From: Flavobacterium sp. UBA4098 | Lineage (GTDB): Bacteria > Bacteroidota > Bacteroidia > Flavobacteriales > Flavobacteriaceae | Length of the DNA: 42,712 nt | NCBI GenBank assembly: GCA_002382495.1 | Contig: DFXW01000030.1 | Location: forward strand, 1-42,712 | Direction: 5' to 3' | Shown here: positions 25,188 through 33,142 of the stretch, in pieces | Numbering within the stretch: position 1 is the first letter of the stretch | Layout: every line of letters starts with the position of its first letter | Notes under the pieces: generated by a model | What the model was told of the DNA's origin: nothing | The model's input: only the letters and a program-made list of their open reading frames with translations | Databases searched by the model: none | Made by a program: the position numbers and the translations under genes

Positions 25188-25215
25188 TAAAAAACAGGGA
25201 GCATAAACTCCCTGT
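25188..25215 (-). terminator. Intrinsic terminator of the primase-helicase gene
   Basis: A perfect 8-bp stem ACAGGGAG/CTCCCTGT with a 6-nt loop, read leftward, is followed by six T. It lies about 110 bp beyond the stop codon at 25323, so the TCGTA array is transcribed into the 3' end of the message. Confidence 0.75.
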
Positions 25216-25218
25216 AAA

Positions 25219-25328
25219 TCGTAACTGTCGTAACTGTCGTAATGTATTTTGATTACGTTTCTTCGAATTACTAAGTTTATTCGTAATATCGTAATCTATT
25301 TATTCTACGATACCTACGAATGCTACGA
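25219..25328. repeat. Iteron-like TCGTA/TACGA array
   Basis: TCGTA occurs at 25219, 25228 and 25237 (9-bp steps, TCGTAACTG units) and at 25281 and 25289 (8-bp step). The inverse TACGA occurs at 25306, 25315 and 25324 (9-bp steps). The last copy overlaps the stop codon of the primase-helicase gene. The dense, phased, two-way arrangement suggests cooperative protein binding. Confidence 0.7.
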
Positions 25329-27113
25329 GCTGTGTTTTTTTAACCAATTTCTGACAGTTCCCTCACTTACATTCGTTTGTTTAGCAATTTCAACATTTGA
25401 ACGTCCTTGTTTATTCATTTCAATTACTTTTGCAATCATATCACTTTTATCCTTTTCTGAAACTATTCGCAAATGTTTTTGTTCACTATCATACCCCATA
25501 TGTTCAAACAAAAGGAATTTATCATATTTTTTTATTTGACAAAGTATAATATTATTAGAATCATATTCTGCATTAGTATTCCTAACTTTTATTTGTTTTA
25601 AATAACGTAATCCATTCTTTTGAAAACTCTCCCCAATTGCAAAAGAACTATCGCAGAAATTCATAAGCATTTTACTTCCTGATAAATCATTTTTAGTAAT
25701 ACCTTTTGAAGCATCTCGCTTTGGTGTGTGAGCAAGAATTAATAAAGATAAACCGTACTTGTTTTTGATCTGCTTTAATTTCTTCATTAAAGGCAACGCA
25801 TCCCTTGCTTTTTCATTCTCGGAACTTAAATAAGTTAAATTATCAATAATTAATATTCTTGCTTTTGTATCCTCAATTAAAGTAATTATCGAAGTAACTA
25901 AAGAATCCTCAAAAGGAACATTCTCTTCAAAAATTGAATCTGAATTTATTTCAACCCTGATAAGATTTTCATCAAAATCAAAAGTTTGATTTTCATCATT
26001 AGTATAACGAATTTGGAACTGTTTATCCGAAAGCTCAAAATCAAAGTATAAAACTTTTTGACTTTCTATTTCTAATTCAAAACCTTCTACATTTTCACCT
26101 TTACTTATACTATGACTAATTTGCATTGCAAGAATCGATTTTCCCACATTTGTATCAGCAAATAAAATACACACCTCATTTTCAAACCAAAATGTACCAA
26201 ATAATTTTTTTGGATTGGGTCTTAACTTTGCCGCCTCTAGCCATTCATTTGCTTTTTTATAGGTTAAAACTGAATTTGATTTTACAGAGTTTAATTCATT
26301 TATTGAATTAGTTACAAGAGATTTACGTTCGAATTTACCTGCTTCAAACGAATTATTCTTGTATGCACTTTTTATTGCTGTTTCGATTTCATCTACATTA
26401 AATGAATCGTCACTATAATTTAAAGCATATCCAATAGTCTCATTTTTAACAATACCAAATCGGTTTGCATTACAAGCAAAAAGATGTATGAAATTATTAC
26501 GCTGTCCTTCGACGAACTCAATTTTTTTAGATGTGAAATTCCATACTTCAGAAATACTTGGTGAACTATTTAAATAACGAAAAATTTCTGATGATTCATT
26601 CAAATATAAATTTGGATCGAAAGAAACAAAACAGAGCCTTGTGATATCTTTAACAGACTTATCAGATTCAATACCTAAAATTCTATCATAATAAGCTCTA
26701 ATTTGATTAAAAACTTCTGTGTGCTCTTTAGGTTTAGAATCAGTTAATACGAATACTTTAATTCCATTTCCTGATGGGCTAATAAATGCTGAATATGTAT
26801 AAGGAATACTAATAAGGATATCCTTCATAATTTCAACATTATCAACTTTATCGTAGTCTAAATGTAATATTCCTGAATAGGAATCTATATTTTCTTTTTT
26901 TCGTCTTTCATTAAAAGTCCCTGATGGTGTAAAAGCGGGGAGTGTCTTTTTCAAAACACTTGACTTCTCATTTTCATTTCTATTAATCATATCTCTAATT
27001 TCATTAACCTGAGTTTGCCAACGACCATTTTTTATGTGTTTCAGTATTAAACTTATATCAATGGACTTCATTTCAGTCCCATTAATGTTTCGGTAAATAT
27101 TTACTTTTTTCAT
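25323..27113 (-). CDS. VirE_N primase-like / RecA-type ATPase / HTH replication protein
   Basis: A 596-residue protein. Residues 50-180 match the BT4734/VirE N-terminal domain, a primase-polymerase-type fold: GILHLDYDKV (Asp86, Asp88) and YSAFISPSGNGIKVFV. Residues 285-500 are an AAA_25/RepA-like RecA-fold ATPase with Walker A ADTNVGKS (319-326), Walker B ILIIDN (420-425) and LILAHTPKRD as sensor region. Residues 555-594 are a resolvase-type helix-turn-helix (NVEIAKQTNVSEGTVRNWLKK). Such proteins initiate or support replication of plasmids, phages and satellites. The phased TCGTA array overlapping its stop is a candidate target for the HTH. It has its own terminator at 25188. Confidence 0.88.
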   Translation of the reverse strand: MKKVNIYRNINGTEMKSIDISLILKHIKNGRWQTQVNEIRDMINRNENEKSSVLKKTLPAFTPSGTFNERRKKENIDSYSGILHLDYDKVDNVEIMKDILISIPYTYSAFISPSGNGIKVFVLTDSKPKEHTEVFNQIRAYYDRILGIESDKSVKDITRLCFVSFDPNLYLNESSEIFRYLNSSPSISEVWNFTSKKIEFVEGQRNNFIHLFACNANRFGIVKNETIGYALNYSDDSFNVDEIETAIKSAYKNNSFEAGKFERKSLVTNSINELNSVKSNSVLTYKKANEWLEAAKLRPNPKKLFGTFWFENEVCILFADTNVGKSILAMQISHSISKGENVEGFELEIESQKVLYFDFELSDKQFQIRYTNDENQTFDFDENLIRVEINSDSIFEENVPFEDSLVTSIITLIEDTKARILIIDNLTYLSSENEKARDALPLMKKLKQIKNKYGLSLLILAHTPKRDASKGITKNDLSGSKMLMNFCDSSFAIGESFQKNGLRYLKQIKVRNTNAEYDSNNIILCQIKKYDKFLLFEHMGYDSEQKHLRIVSEKDKSDMIAKVIEMNKQGRSNVEIAKQTNVSEGTVRNWLKKHSS

Positions 27114-27826
27114 TTTAAATAATTTATTTGATTAATTGGTTTGCCGAATCTGCCAAATCTTCCATTTATATAGAAGATGAAACCTCAAATTTGGGCAGAG
27201 TTATTCCTGCTCCCATTATGGGAGTTATTTTTTAATTAGCACCATACTATTGTTCAGGAGCGATATTTTGGGGTATAAATACTTTATTTCATTGGCAAAA
27301 GAATTATGCCAACTTTTTGATTTAAATAAAGAATTCCGTATATTTGAAGTGTGTTAAAACTACAAAGTCAATGGGTTCTGATTTCGGTCAAATCTGTTGG
27401 CTTTTTACTTTTACAAAGTTTTACATTAATTCCTACTACAACAACAAAAACAGCTTAAACTTATCAACAAAGTAAATTTAAGTATCTGTGAATCAAATGT
27501 TTAAAAAAAGTACAATACTTGTAAATAGATAGTATATTAAAAGTATATAACTTGTCAATCATTAGTAAATAACTTGGATATACCATTTGTAAATAATGAA
27601 TATTTAAATTAAATATTAATATAATATTTTATATCTAAATTATTGTTAGTCAAATATTTAATTAATTAAATATCTATTTAAAAAATTATCTGTAGAATTA
27701 TTTAAATAAAATTGAATTAATAAAAAAAACATATATTATTTGTCGAGCCTAAAAAAAGAAAGAATTGGCTTATATTTTAGAAATTGTTAATAATAAAATA
27801 TTTACATTTGATGAAATTCAATTATT
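27114..27826. other. 713-bp very AT-rich intergenic region
   Basis: No convincing gene on either strand. It separates divergent genes, so it must hold both promoters. It contains a small hairpin CTCCCA/TGGGAG (about 27210-27225) followed by TTATTTTTT, an inverted repeat TTGGCA/TGCCAA (27292-27312), and a 20-bp perfect palindrome at 27654-27673. The last 350 bp are almost pure A/T. Confidence 0.6.
27654..27673. promoter_or_regulatory. 20-bp perfect AT-only palindrome
   Basis: ATATTTAATTAATTAAATAT equals its own reverse complement. It lies 154 bp upstream of the HsdR_N gene in a very AT-rich tract. It may be an operator or part of a melting region; AT-only composition makes chance more likely than for a mixed palindrome. 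Confidence 0.35.
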
Positions 27827-28852
27827 ATGACAACTAACAAACAAATTGTAACTGCAATTAAAAAATCCCTTTCAAAAATTGATTTTTCAAAAACATATGA
27901 AAAATGTACTAATGAAGCACAAACTAGATTATATCTTATTGAACCAATTATTCAAGTTTTAGGTTATAGCAGTTTCGATGATATGCTCACTGAAATTAAT
28001 GCAGGTTGGGGAGCTAAAAATGACAGAGCAGATATTGGATTGTTAGTAAAAGACAAAAAAAATCCTGAGATAATTGTTGAATGTAAAGCTTTGGGTAAAA
28101 AGTTAACAGATAAAGAAGCTTCTCAACTAAATGGTTATTTTATAAATACTAAGAACTCTAAAATTGGGATATTAACAAATGGATTAGAATGGCGATTTTA
28201 TTCAATTAATATCTCTACAAAATCTCAAAATTTATTTGAAATACCATTTTTAATCCTAGATTTTTCAGAAATAAATGACGAGTTAATAGAACAATTATCA
28301 AAATTTCACAGAAACTTCTTATCTACTAATTTGAATGAACTTCTTGAGGAAACTCAGGAATTTTATTTTATGCAAGGCTTTGATAATGCATTTGCTACTG
28401 AACTTTTTGAACCATCAGACGATTTTATTAAAGCAATTTTTAATAGAATGGATGGGAAAAGAATGACTGATACCGTTAAGGATAAAATAAAATCATTAAT
28501 TAATTCAAGCTCTATTCAAACCGCATTAATCAAAGTCATTGAGGAAGAATCCAAAAGCGGAAATATGATTATTACAACAGCTGAAGAACTTAAAATTTAT
28601 CATACTGTTAAAACTATATTAGTACATAACAAAAAAATTGATGCTGATAGAATTACATATCGTGACCAAAAAAACAGTTTTAATATTTTAGTTGATGATA
28701 ACAATAAAAAAATTGTTTGTAAGATTACATCTGCACGAAATAAATATTCGATTGAAATAAATAATAGAGATAAATATGAATACAATGGAATTGAAAGTAT
28801 AGTTAATATTAAGAAACAACTTTTGGAATCTGCGCTTTCATATTTTGAATAA
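27827..28852 (+). CDS. HsdR_N-type (PD-(D/E)XK) nuclease-like protein
   Basis: A 341-residue protein whose first 130 residues match the type I restriction HsdR N-terminal domain (HSDR_N_2): Glu39 in LIEPIIQVLGY, Asp69 in ADIGLL, and the E-x-K pair Glu85-Lys87 in IIVECKALGKKL, then QLNGYFINT and ILTNGLEWRFY. The catalytic PD-(D/E)XK residues appear intact. No helicase motor, HsdM or HsdS is present, and the C-terminal 200 residues are not recognised. Stand-alone proteins of this type occur in mobile elements and may act in defence or in DNA processing; that role is inference. It starts the run HsdR_N-IWQV-zinc ribbon. Confidence 0.82.
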   Translation: MTTNKQIVTAIKKSLSKIDFSKTYEKCTNEAQTRLYLIEPIIQVLGYSSFDDMLTEINAGWGAKNDRADIGLLVKDKKNPEIIVECKALGKKLTDKEASQLNGYFINTKNSKIGILTNGLEWRFYSINISTKSQNLFEIPFLILDFSEINDELIEQLSKFHRNFLSTNLNELLEETQEFYFMQGFDNAFATELFEPSDDFIKAIFNRMDGKRMTDTVKDKIKSLINSSSIQTALIKVIEEESKSGNMIITTAEELKIYHTVKTILVHNKKIDADRITYRDQKNSFNILVDDNNKKIVCKITSARNKYSIEINNRDKYEYNGIESIVNIKKQLLESALSYFE

Positions 28853-28868
28853 TTTTATTTAATATTAT

Positions 28869-29270
28869 ATGAGAACTAAACTAATACCTTTATTTGCACT
28901 TTTTCTATTTGCCATTTCGACTTATTCTCAAGAAAAGCAAATAGTCCCTATTCAAAAGATTCAAACTACTGACAATACCATTTATCAATTATTTCCAACA
29001 TCTAATATTTGGACTTTTATAAAATTAGACACTCGAAACGGCAAAATATGGCAAGTTCATTTTAGCATAAAATCGAATGAATATGAAGGTCAAATAGAAT
29101 TAAATTCATCTCCATTAGTAAGTGAAATAGATGAGGCAAAGGGTAGGTTTACACTTTATAAAACTGAAAATACATATAATATGCTGTTGCTTGACCAAAT
29201 TGACGGAAGAATATGGCAAGTACAATGGAATAATGAACTTTCAATGAGATTTATTAATCGAATATATTAA
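28869..29270 (+). CDS. Small secreted protein with two IWQV repeats
   Basis: A 133-residue protein with signal peptide 1-20 (ISTYSQ). The mature part holds two similar units, LDTRNGKIWQVHFS (near residue 55) and LDQIDGRIWQVQWN (near 115), each preceded by a hydrophobic strand. This looks like an internally duplicated small beta domain that I recall from Bacteroidetes hypothetical proteins, usually in mobile or accessory DNA. It follows the HsdR_N gene by 16 bp, so they form an operon. An exported protein beside a nuclease-like one is odd; it may be independent cargo. Confidence 0.75.
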   Translation: MRTKLIPLFALFLFAISTYSQEKQIVPIQKIQTTDNTIYQLFPTSNIWTFIKLDTRNGKIWQVHFSIKSNEYEGQIELNSSPLVSEIDEAKGRFTLYKTENTYNMLLLDQIDGRIWQVQWNNELSMRFINRIY

Positions 29271-29335
29271 ACTACTATTTTCTTAATTTAATAATCTCAT
29301 AGAATAAAACAGATTACACAAAAACAAGAGTAATT

Positions 29336-30706
29336 ATGGAAATCCTTAATGATAAATTAAATAATGTTTATCTTATATCAATAAAATTAAATGTAAACAA
29401 AAAGTCAATAAATGCAGTTGTTTCAGAGGTTTTAAAAAAAGATTTTATAAATATTTTCTCAATTGCAAAACAAGAAGAAATAATTCTTAAAGATATGCTT
29501 GTAGATGCTAAAAAATATCTTTCAGAAAATTTAAATCCCATTTTATTTTATGAAGCCAAACTTGATGAAAATGAAAACAAGGATGATTTAAAGAAAAAAA
29601 TTAATAGTATTAATATTTGGGAACGTGAGTTTGAAAACAAAATTAAATTATTTGAATATTCTTTGGGTTCTGCATCTTCTAATTTATATACTTATTCCAT
29701 AATTAATGAAAGTAATTTTCAAGGTGAAAATTTAAGTAGTTTTTTGTTTTCAGATGAAAGTAAATTTAATTGGATTGGCAATAGAAATGATAATGGGGTT
29801 GATACTAAAATATCTATTTTAAACGATGATAATTTTCAATATTTCTCAAAAATTATTTACACTGAAGAGTTAAAGCCTCATTTAATTCTTAATACAGGTA
29901 CATATTACAACGTTTGGGTAAACAAAGTAATTGAAGAGGATGTTAAATATTATAGAACGATTAATGGAACCTTCAACGTAAATAATAAAAAAGAGGAAAA
30001 AGAGAAAAAAAAATTATCAGATGTGATAAATGAGCAATATGATTTTAAATGGGAAGTTTCAGATGAAAATGATTTGGAGTTTTTTATAAATAAAATTAAA
30101 GAGGTTAATCTATTAGATAAATTAAATCAAAATTCATATGATAAGTGGTTAGATTATAAAAATCATATTGGACTTGAAGAATCTAAGTTTAAATATTTTT
30201 TTGACATTATGGATTTCTATTATTTTTTTTATTTGGAAGGAGAAGACTTTCAAAAAGTAATTGAATCACCTAACCATTGTACTAAAAAAAGGCAATGTAA
30301 ATTTTGTCACTCAATGACACACGCGGATTTTGATGTTTGTTATTTTTGTTCATACAACGAAACATTAAATTTATTTAACAAATTAAATGATAATATAAAT
30401 AATTCAATTATTAATCTATACTATACTTATTTACTTAAATACAAAGAAATAATAAAGCTTAAAAAAGAACTAAACTTTTTAACTCGAGAGAGAGATGCCG
30501 AATATAAAGAATCAAAAAAATGGTATAAACTCAATATAGTTAATGTAGATAAATTTAATAATACTTCCGAATATCAAAAACGAATTGATAAGATATTACC
30601 TGAAATTGACCACATCGAAAATATTTTAGAAAAACTCAAAATTAATTTAAAACAAAAAGAGTCTCTTGATTATTTAAATATGAATTTATCAGAAGTTATG
30701 ATATAA
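29336..30706 (+). CDS. Zinc-ribbon protein of unknown function
   Basis: A 456-residue protein of unrecognised family. Residues 315-340 contain CKFC (321, 324) and CYFC (335, 338) with an extra Cys at 315, a four-Cys zinc ribbon. The N-terminal 300 residues are Asn/Lys/Glu-rich with no signal peptide, and the C-terminal 110 residues form a coiled-coil (IKLKKELNFLTRERDAEYKESKKW). The ribbon followed by a coiled-coil suggests a nucleic-acid or assembly role in the cytoplasm. Its codons are exceptionally AT-rich, even compared with the other element genes. It is the last rightward gene before the convergent integrase gene. Confidence 0.7.
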   Translation: MEILNDKLNNVYLISIKLNVNKKSINAVVSEVLKKDFINIFSIAKQEEIILKDMLVDAKKYLSENLNPILFYEAKLDENENKDDLKKKINSINIWEREFENKIKLFEYSLGSASSNLYTYSIINESNFQGENLSSFLFSDESKFNWIGNRNDNGVDTKISILNDDNFQYFSKIIYTEELKPHLILNTGTYYNVWVNKVIEEDVKYYRTINGTFNVNNKKEEKEKKKLSDVINEQYDFKWEVSDENDLEFFINKIKEVNLLDKLNQNSYDKWLDYKNHIGLEESKFKYFFDIMDFYYFFYLEGEDFQKVIESPNHCTKKRQCKFCHSMTHADFDVCYFCSYNETLNLFNKLNDNINNSIINLYYTYLLKYKEIIKLKKELNFLTRERDAEYKESKKWYKLNIVNVDKFNNTSEYQKRIDKILPEIDHIENILEKLKINLKQKESLDYLNMNLSEVMI

Positions 30707-30734
30707 AAATTCGAAATTTAATTTTGAAATCATA

Positions 30735-31781
30735 CTAATTTACCATAGGCATATCATCCTCGTTCAATTCAGAAACCTCTAAACCTCTCAAATAGGTTAA
30801 ACTTACATTAACTGAAGAATGTCCCATTGCCTTTTGTAGTTTAGTTAAAGAGCCTGTTCTTTTAAAGATTTCAATTGCTCCTGAATGACGAAATGAGTAA
30901 AGAGTTTGATCCTGTTGCAATGAAACAGATTGTCTCTTAAATCGACTCCAAAGTGTTTTAAAATAGTCTTCATTTAATGGTTGGGGGCTAGAAGAGAAAA
31001 TATTGTTATTCGGCTCACCTTTAACTAGGATTTCTCGAATATATGAAGGCACGGGGACTATTCTATTTCGCCCTGATTTGTTTCTGCTTCCTGATAAATT
31101 TATGAAACCTAAATCCTCGGAAAAATCTGCCCAAGTTAATTCTCTTATTTCTCGATGAGGTCTTAATAAGCATCCATAAGTCATTAAACAACATATGTAT
31201 AAATGATTATTGTATCCTTTAATTTCTTCAAGAATTTCATTTATATTTTCAAAAGGTTTATGAAGTGAGGAGGTTGGTTTTTTAAGTTTAACATTGTTCA
31301 ACAAATTAGGTTTAAAATCACTAATAAGTGGACTTAAAGTAGATTTAACAGTTCGCTGTGTTTTTGGGCTCCAATTTGATCTAACTAGAAAATTTCTAAA
31401 ATGCGAAGCTTGTAATGCTTCAAGAGTAAGGTTCTTAATATTATTATCACTTTCATATCGTTTCCAAAGAATAACAATCCTTTTTGCATCTTTAATAAAG
31501 CGTTCAGAGCATCCCTGTGATATTTTTGTTTCAATACCTTGATTAAGGGCTTGAATCACTGTAATAGGTATTTCTTTTGTCTTTTTATTATTTGATTTTG
31601 GCCTCCACCCCTCTCTAAGCTTTAATTCAAAAGCTGCTTTTAATAGGGATGGATTATCAATACATCTTAAATCAACATCAATAGCTTTTCCATTCCAAAA
31701 GCGATAGCGTTTATCATCGTAATAAACATTAATAAATACTTGTTTCTTGTCTTGTCCAATTGTTACATTAAATGTGTTCAT
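30735..31781 (-). CDS. Tyrosine recombinase (integrase)
   Basis: A 348-residue tyrosine recombinase. The N-terminal 170 residues hold the arm- and core-binding domains. Catalytic residues are Arg in LLRPHREI (Arg207), Lys235 in NKSGRNR, Arg298 and neighbouring His299 in YSFRHS, His321 in GHSS and the nucleophile Tyr330 in LTYLRG. The box-II first His is Tyr here (YSFRHS), which I recall as normal for Bacteroidetes integrases of this type. It lies 63 bp from attR and reads into the element. Two CTGTCAGT repeats overlap its promoter region, so the protein may control its own expression. Confidence 0.95.
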   Translation of the reverse strand: MNTFNVTIGQDKKQVFINVYYDDKRYRFWNGKAIDVDLRCIDNPSLLKAAFELKLREGWRPKSNNKKTKEIPITVIQALNQGIETKISQGCSERFIKDAKRIVILWKRYESDNNIKNLTLEALQASHFRNFLVRSNWSPKTQRTVKSTLSPLISDFKPNLLNNVKLKKPTSSLHKPFENINEILEEIKGYNNHLYICCLMTYGCLLRPHREIRELTWADFSEDLGFINLSGSRNKSGRNRIVPVPSYIREILVKGEPNNNIFSSSPQPLNEDYFKTLWSRFKRQSVSLQQDQTLYSFRHSGAIEIFKRTGSLTKLQKAMGHSSVNVSLTYLRGLEVSELNEDDMPMVN

Positions 31782-31806
31782 ACTGTCAGTTATTGCTGTC
31801 AGTATT
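31782..31806. repeat. Right arm-type repeats CTGTCAGT
   Basis: ACTGTCAGT at 31782 and CTGTCAGTATT at 31796 are the inverse of the AATACTGACAG repeats of the left end. They begin one base upstream of the integrase start codon. Confidence 0.6.
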
Positions 31807-31844
31807 GAAAAATTAAAAGTTAATTAATTAGGAATAAGTATCTT

Positions 31845-31907
31845 GCAGTAGGCAGCTCGTCGGGCTCATAACCCGAAGGTCACAGGTTCGAGTCCTGTTC
31901 CCGCTAC
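31845..31907 (+). repeat. attR: displaced 3' part of the initiator tRNA gene
   Basis: Identical to 23044-23106. It lacks the 5' acceptor strand, so it is not a functional tRNA. Downstream DNA, including the original terminator, belongs to the chromosome. Confidence 0.92.
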
Positions 31908-31917
31908 GAGTTAAACC

Positions 31918-31949
31918 AAAAACCTCAAGAGAAATCTTGAGGTTTTTTT
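31918..31949. terminator. Native tRNA terminator, shared with the LamG operon
   Basis: Perfect 13-bp arms (AAAAACCTCAAGA and its complement) enclose a GAAA loop, followed by T7 on the right and preceded by an A-run on the left. Before insertion it ended the tRNA transcript; leftward it can end the surface-protein operon. Confidence 0.85.
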
Positions 31950-31998
31950 ATGGGTTTAAATAAAGAAGAAAATATTTTATAAGTTTTTAAGCTGAAGC

Positions 31999-33132
31999 TT
32001 ATAAACCAAAGCGGGATTTAAGTGCGTTAAAGTTTGTGCTTACTTCTAAATCAGATAACGCTCTGCTATACATATTTACGGTTGAATAGTCGCCATAGAC
32101 GCCATCACCCATATCCCAGCGATGGGCAATGTAATAGCCTGTTGTAGATGCTCGCAAGTTTATGTTTGTAGTTCTAGAGCCTAATGAAACTCCATTTCGG
32201 TAAAGTGTTAATACAGAACCGTTATAGGTAGCCACAATGTGAACCCAGTTATTTAAATCAGACCCATAATTTGTAGTAGGTTCAAAAGTCGACCAACCGC
32301 CCATGGCTGCGGTGTATCTATAACTATTGTGAGTCGCACCTGACCAGGCCCTTGCATTATAGGCCAAAGCCATATTCACTGTTCCTGATACTTTTTCAGA
32401 AAATATACAAGGAGCATAATTTGAACTCGTTAGCGGATTTTGATCTCCTTTAGTTCCAGCTGATTTTACCCAAACTTCCACAGTATACGCTGTTAGGTTT
32501 GCAAATCCCGTTGTAGATTCAGCAAAGCCACCCGAACTAGGGAATCGTATCACTCCACCATCACTATTTACATAGGAACCACTGCTTAATGAGAAGCTAG
32601 TAACAGCATTCCCAGTCACTAAATTGGTCCAGGTAGACCCAGTTCCCGAATAACTTGCCGGGTTTGCAGCATCTAAATTTAAAATCAAGCCTGCTTGTAC
32701 GATGGCTGGTGCCTGAAATGGAGGAACGGCTAGTGTCGTAAATTCCATAACTGGTCCATAACCAGTTCCTTTACTATTCGTGGCATAGGCTCGAACTTTA
32801 TAGGTCACGCCTGCAGTTAAGCCCGTAAGTGAACTGCTGAATGTCCCTACGCTCAATGGCCCGTCCGTGGTTTTACTATCTGAAAGGGTGGGTGCACTGG
32901 AAGTGGAACTCCAACAAATACCTGATGCAGTGATGGGCGCACCACCATTGTCTACGATGGCCCCCCCGCTACTAGCTGTGGTTTGTGCAATAGATGTAGC
33001 AGCGCTTGTGGCAGATAGATTAGGGACTAGGATCACTGGCCCTACGTAATTGTTATTTCCTCTAAAAAAGGATTCCTGAGCGTTAGCGATAAAGGCTGCG
33101 AATAATAATAAGAAGAAGATTGATTTTTTCAT
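31999..33132 (-). CDS. Secreted LamG-like protein with fibronectin-type N-domain
   Basis: A 377-residue protein from ATG 33132; an upstream in-frame start would add 20 residues that overlap the previous gene. Signal peptide 1-18 (FIANAQ), then the family leader RGNNNYVGP. A fibronectin-III-like domain follows (ITASGICWSS, LTAGVTYKVRAYATNSKGTGYGP; about residues 45-130), then a LamG/concanavalin-type domain (LILNLDAANPASYSGTGSTWTNL to YSRALSDLEV) ending FNALKSRFGL. LamG domains bind glycans or proteins. It is the last gene of the operon, near the terminator at 31918. Confidence 0.82.
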   Translation of the reverse strand: MKKSIFFLLLFAAFIANAQESFFRGNNNYVGPVILVPNLSATSAATSIAQTTASSGGAIVDNGGAPITASGICWSSTSSAPTLSDSKTTDGPLSVGTFSSSLTGLTAGVTYKVRAYATNSKGTGYGPVMEFTTLAVPPFQAPAIVQAGLILNLDAANPASYSGTGSTWTNLVTGNAVTSFSLSSGSYVNSDGGVIRFPSSGGFAESTTGFANLTAYTVEVWVKSAGTKGDQNPLTSSNYAPCIFSEKVSGTVNMALAYNARAWSGATHNSYRYTAAMGGWSTFEPTTNYGSDLNNWVHIVATYNGSVLTLYRNGVSLGSRTTNINLRASTTGYYIAHRWDMGDGVYGDYSTVNMYSRALSDLEVSTNFNALKSRFGL

Positions 33133-33142
33133 ATGTATGGAT

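Larger units (their letters stand above)
23044..31907. mobile_element. Integrative element in the initiator tRNA gene
   Basis: Both ends carry the same 63-bp sequence, the D-arm to 3' end of the tRNA plus one base, giving an element of 8,801 bp per repeat unit. A tyrosine recombinase lies at the right end, as in islands that use tRNA attachment sites. Other genes are an XRE regulator, a primase-like/RecA-ATPase protein, two secreted proteins, an HsdR_N protein, an IWQV protein and a zinc-ribbon protein. No capsid, terminase, relaxase or type IV secretion gene is visible. The size and content fit a satellite-like or small replicative island; how it moves is not shown. Confidence 0.9.

Noticed and set aside
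25249..25539. Rightward 96-codon frame across the TCGTA array
   Set aside because: Antisense to the well-supported end of the primase-helicase gene and with no family-like features.
27827..28852. Complete type I restriction system
   Set aside because: Only an HsdR_N-like domain is present; no helicase motor in this protein and no HsdM or HsdS gene nearby.
31845..31907. A second tRNA-Met gene
   Set aside because: It lacks the 5' acceptor strand and part of the D-arm; it is the displaced 3' portion left by integration (attR).
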